Source: JAJXWB01 sp964634325 (GTDB lineage Bacteria; Pseudomonadota; Alphaproteobacteria; Rhizobiales; Beijerinckiaceae). Taken from it: a stretch of DNA of 64,000 nt. Position numbers and translations under genes: made by a program. Below are positions 62,904 to 64,000 of the stretch, one piece after another. How positions within the stretch are numbered: position 1 is the stretch's first letter; each line of letters starts with the position of its first letter. Location: NCBI GenBank assembly GCA_964634325.1, contig CAZWJF010000005.1, positions 62,001 through 126,000 on the forward strand, in the 5' to 3' direction. Under the pieces are notes generated by a model. It was not told the origin of the DNA. It did no database searches and was given only the letters and a program-made list of their open reading frames with translations.

Positions 62904-64000
62904 ATGCACCGCTACCGCTCCCATACCTGCGGCTCGCTCCGCGCCGACGACGCCGGCCAGACGGCCCGGCTTTCCGGCTGGTGCCATCGCATCCGCGACC
63001 ACGGCGGCGTGCTGTTCGTCGACCTGCGCGACCATTACGGCATGACGCAATGCGTCGTTGACCCGGACTCGCCGGCCATGAAGCTGACCGAGACGTTCCG
63101 CTCCGAATGGGTCGTGCGGCTCGACGGCAAGGTGCGCATCCGCCCCGAGGGCACCGAGAATCCCGACATGCCCACCGGCCAGGTCGAACTCTACGTCACC
63201 GAGGCCGAAGTTCTCGGCCCGGCGTCCGAACTGCCGCTGCCGGTGTTCGGCGACGCGCAATATCCGGAGGAAACGCGCCTCAAATACCGCTTCCTCGATC
63301 TGCGCCGCGAGAAACTGCACGCCAACATCATGCTGCGCGGCAAGGTGGTCGACAGCATGCGCCGGCGCATGAAGGAGGGCGGCTTTTTCGAGTTCCAGAC
63401 GCCGATCCTGACGGCGTCCTCGCCGGAAGGCGCGCGCGACTTTCTGGTGCCCTCGCGCATCCATCCCGGCAAATTCTACGCGCTGCCGCAGGCGCCGCAG
63501 CAGTACAAGCAGCTGCTGATGATGGCGGGCTTCGATCGCTATTTCCAGATCGCGCCGTGTTTCCGCGACGAAGATCCGCGCGCGGATCGTCTGCCCGGCG
63601 AATTCTACCAGCTCGACATCGAGATGAGCTTCGTCGAGCAGGACGACGTGTTCGCCGCCATGGAGCCGGTGCTGCGCGGCGTGTTCGCCGAATTCGCCGG
63701 CGACGACAAGGTGACGCCGAGCCCGTGGCCACGCATTCCCTATGCCGAGTCGATGCGCAAGTACGGCTCCGACAAGCCGGACCTGCGCAATCCCCTCATC
63801 ATGCAGGACGTGTCCGAACATTTCCGCGGTTCGAACTTCAAGGTGTTCGCGCGCCTGCTGGAGCAGCCGAAGAACCAGGTCTGGGCGATCCCCGCGCCAT
63901 CAGGCGGCCAGCGCACCTTCGCCGACCGCATGAATTCGTGGGCGCAGAGCGAGGGCCAGCCGGGCCTCGGCTACATCCTGTTCTTCGATCGCGCCAAGGA
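62904..64000 (+). CDS. aspS: Aspartyl-tRNA synthetase (5' part)
   Basis: From ATG 62904 (MHRYRSHTCGSLRADDAGQTARLSGWCHRIRDHGGVLFVDLRDHYG) the frame is open to the window end. The OB-fold anticodon domain (1-110) is followed by class II motif 2 (FRDEDPRADRLPGEFYQLDIEMSF) and the start of the GAD insertion. The C-terminal motif 3 lies outside the window. In alphaproteobacteria this enzyme is often non-discriminating (Asp/Asn). Confidence 0.95.
   Translation, partial: MHRYRSHTCGSLRADDAGQTARLSGWCHRIRDHGGVLFVDLRDHYGMTQCVVDPDSPAMKLTETFRSEWVVRLDGKVRIRPEGTENPDMPTGQVELYVTEAEVLGPASELPLPVFGDAQYPEETRLKYRFLDLRREKLHANIMLRGKVVDSMRRRMKEGGFFEFQTPILTASSPEGARDFLVPSRIHPGKFYALPQAPQQYKQLLMMAGFDRYFQIAPCFRDEDPRADRLPGEFYQLDIEMSFVEQDDVFAAMEPVLRGVFAEFAGDDKVTPSPWPRIPYAESMRKYGSDKPDLRNPLIMQDVSEHFRGSNFKVFARLLEQPKNQVWAIPAPSGGQRTFADRMNSWAQSEGQPGLGYILFFDRAK

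Overview
The window is GC-rich alphaproteobacterial DNA. The order radA - (insert) - cvpA - purF - SDR, the Der/YfgM pair and the GC-biased codon use suggest Hyphomicrobiales (Rhizobiales), perhaps a Methylocystaceae/Beijerinckiaceae-like genus; the genus is a guess.

Positions 1 to about 44.5 kb are mobile or accessory DNA. From 1 to 22.2 kb nearly everything is on the minus strand and forms the conserved backbone of a Rhizobiales/Sphingomonadales-type integrative conjugative element (ICE): a toxin-antitoxin pair (1-723), VirD2-like relaxase, lytic transglycosylase, DUF736, TraF peptidase, DUF2840, RHH protein, ParA, RepA, AlpA-like HTH, a RovC/DUF2285-type regulator (frameshifted here), XRE regulator, second DUF736, small membrane proteins, DUF2493, toprim primase, strawberry-notch helicase, ParB and ArdC. 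No integrase or mating-pore (trb/virB) genes lie in the window; they are presumably to the left. Two families of structured leader-like elements recur in front of backbone genes.

Positions 22.6-43.3 kb are a cargo region with three adjacent modules. (1) A plus-strand operon of WYL regulator, SNF2-type helicase with DUF3883, DUF1156 DNA methylase and Swt1-HEPN/DUF499 ATPase, a DISARM-related or defence-island type. (2) A three-gene unit with overlapping stops and starts: SIR2-like protein, small protein and SMC/Rad50-like ATPase, matching the Lamassu/Ddm plan with a SIR2 effector. (3) A minus-strand operon behind a strong promoter embedded in a perfect palindrome: acyl-carrier-like protein, XRE regulator, ImmA/IrrE peptidase, thymidylate-synthase-fold enzyme, a predicted DNA-base hypermodification (HMUDK_hel/aGPT-Pplase-like) protein and a MazG-like pyrophosphohydrolase, facing a convergent, overlapping holo-ACP synthase. 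Module 3 is the best candidate for an undescribed system: it pairs pyrimidine-nucleotide modification enzymes with a dedicated carrier protein and its phosphopantetheinyl transferase.

From about 44.8 kb to the end the DNA looks chromosomal: ArsC-like reductase, Nramp-like transporter, YfgM-like protein, Der GTPase, RcnA/RcnR metal efflux, SDR, PurF, CvpA, a hotdog-like protein, a GNAT protein, DUF4893, RadA, gamma-carbonic-anhydrase-like protein, AIM24-like protein and the 5' part of aspS. A low-GC STAS/histidine-kinase-ATPase gene (61.4-62.8 kb) interrupts this region just before aspS and looks transferred. I found no rRNA, tRNA, CRISPR array or complete insertion sequence.
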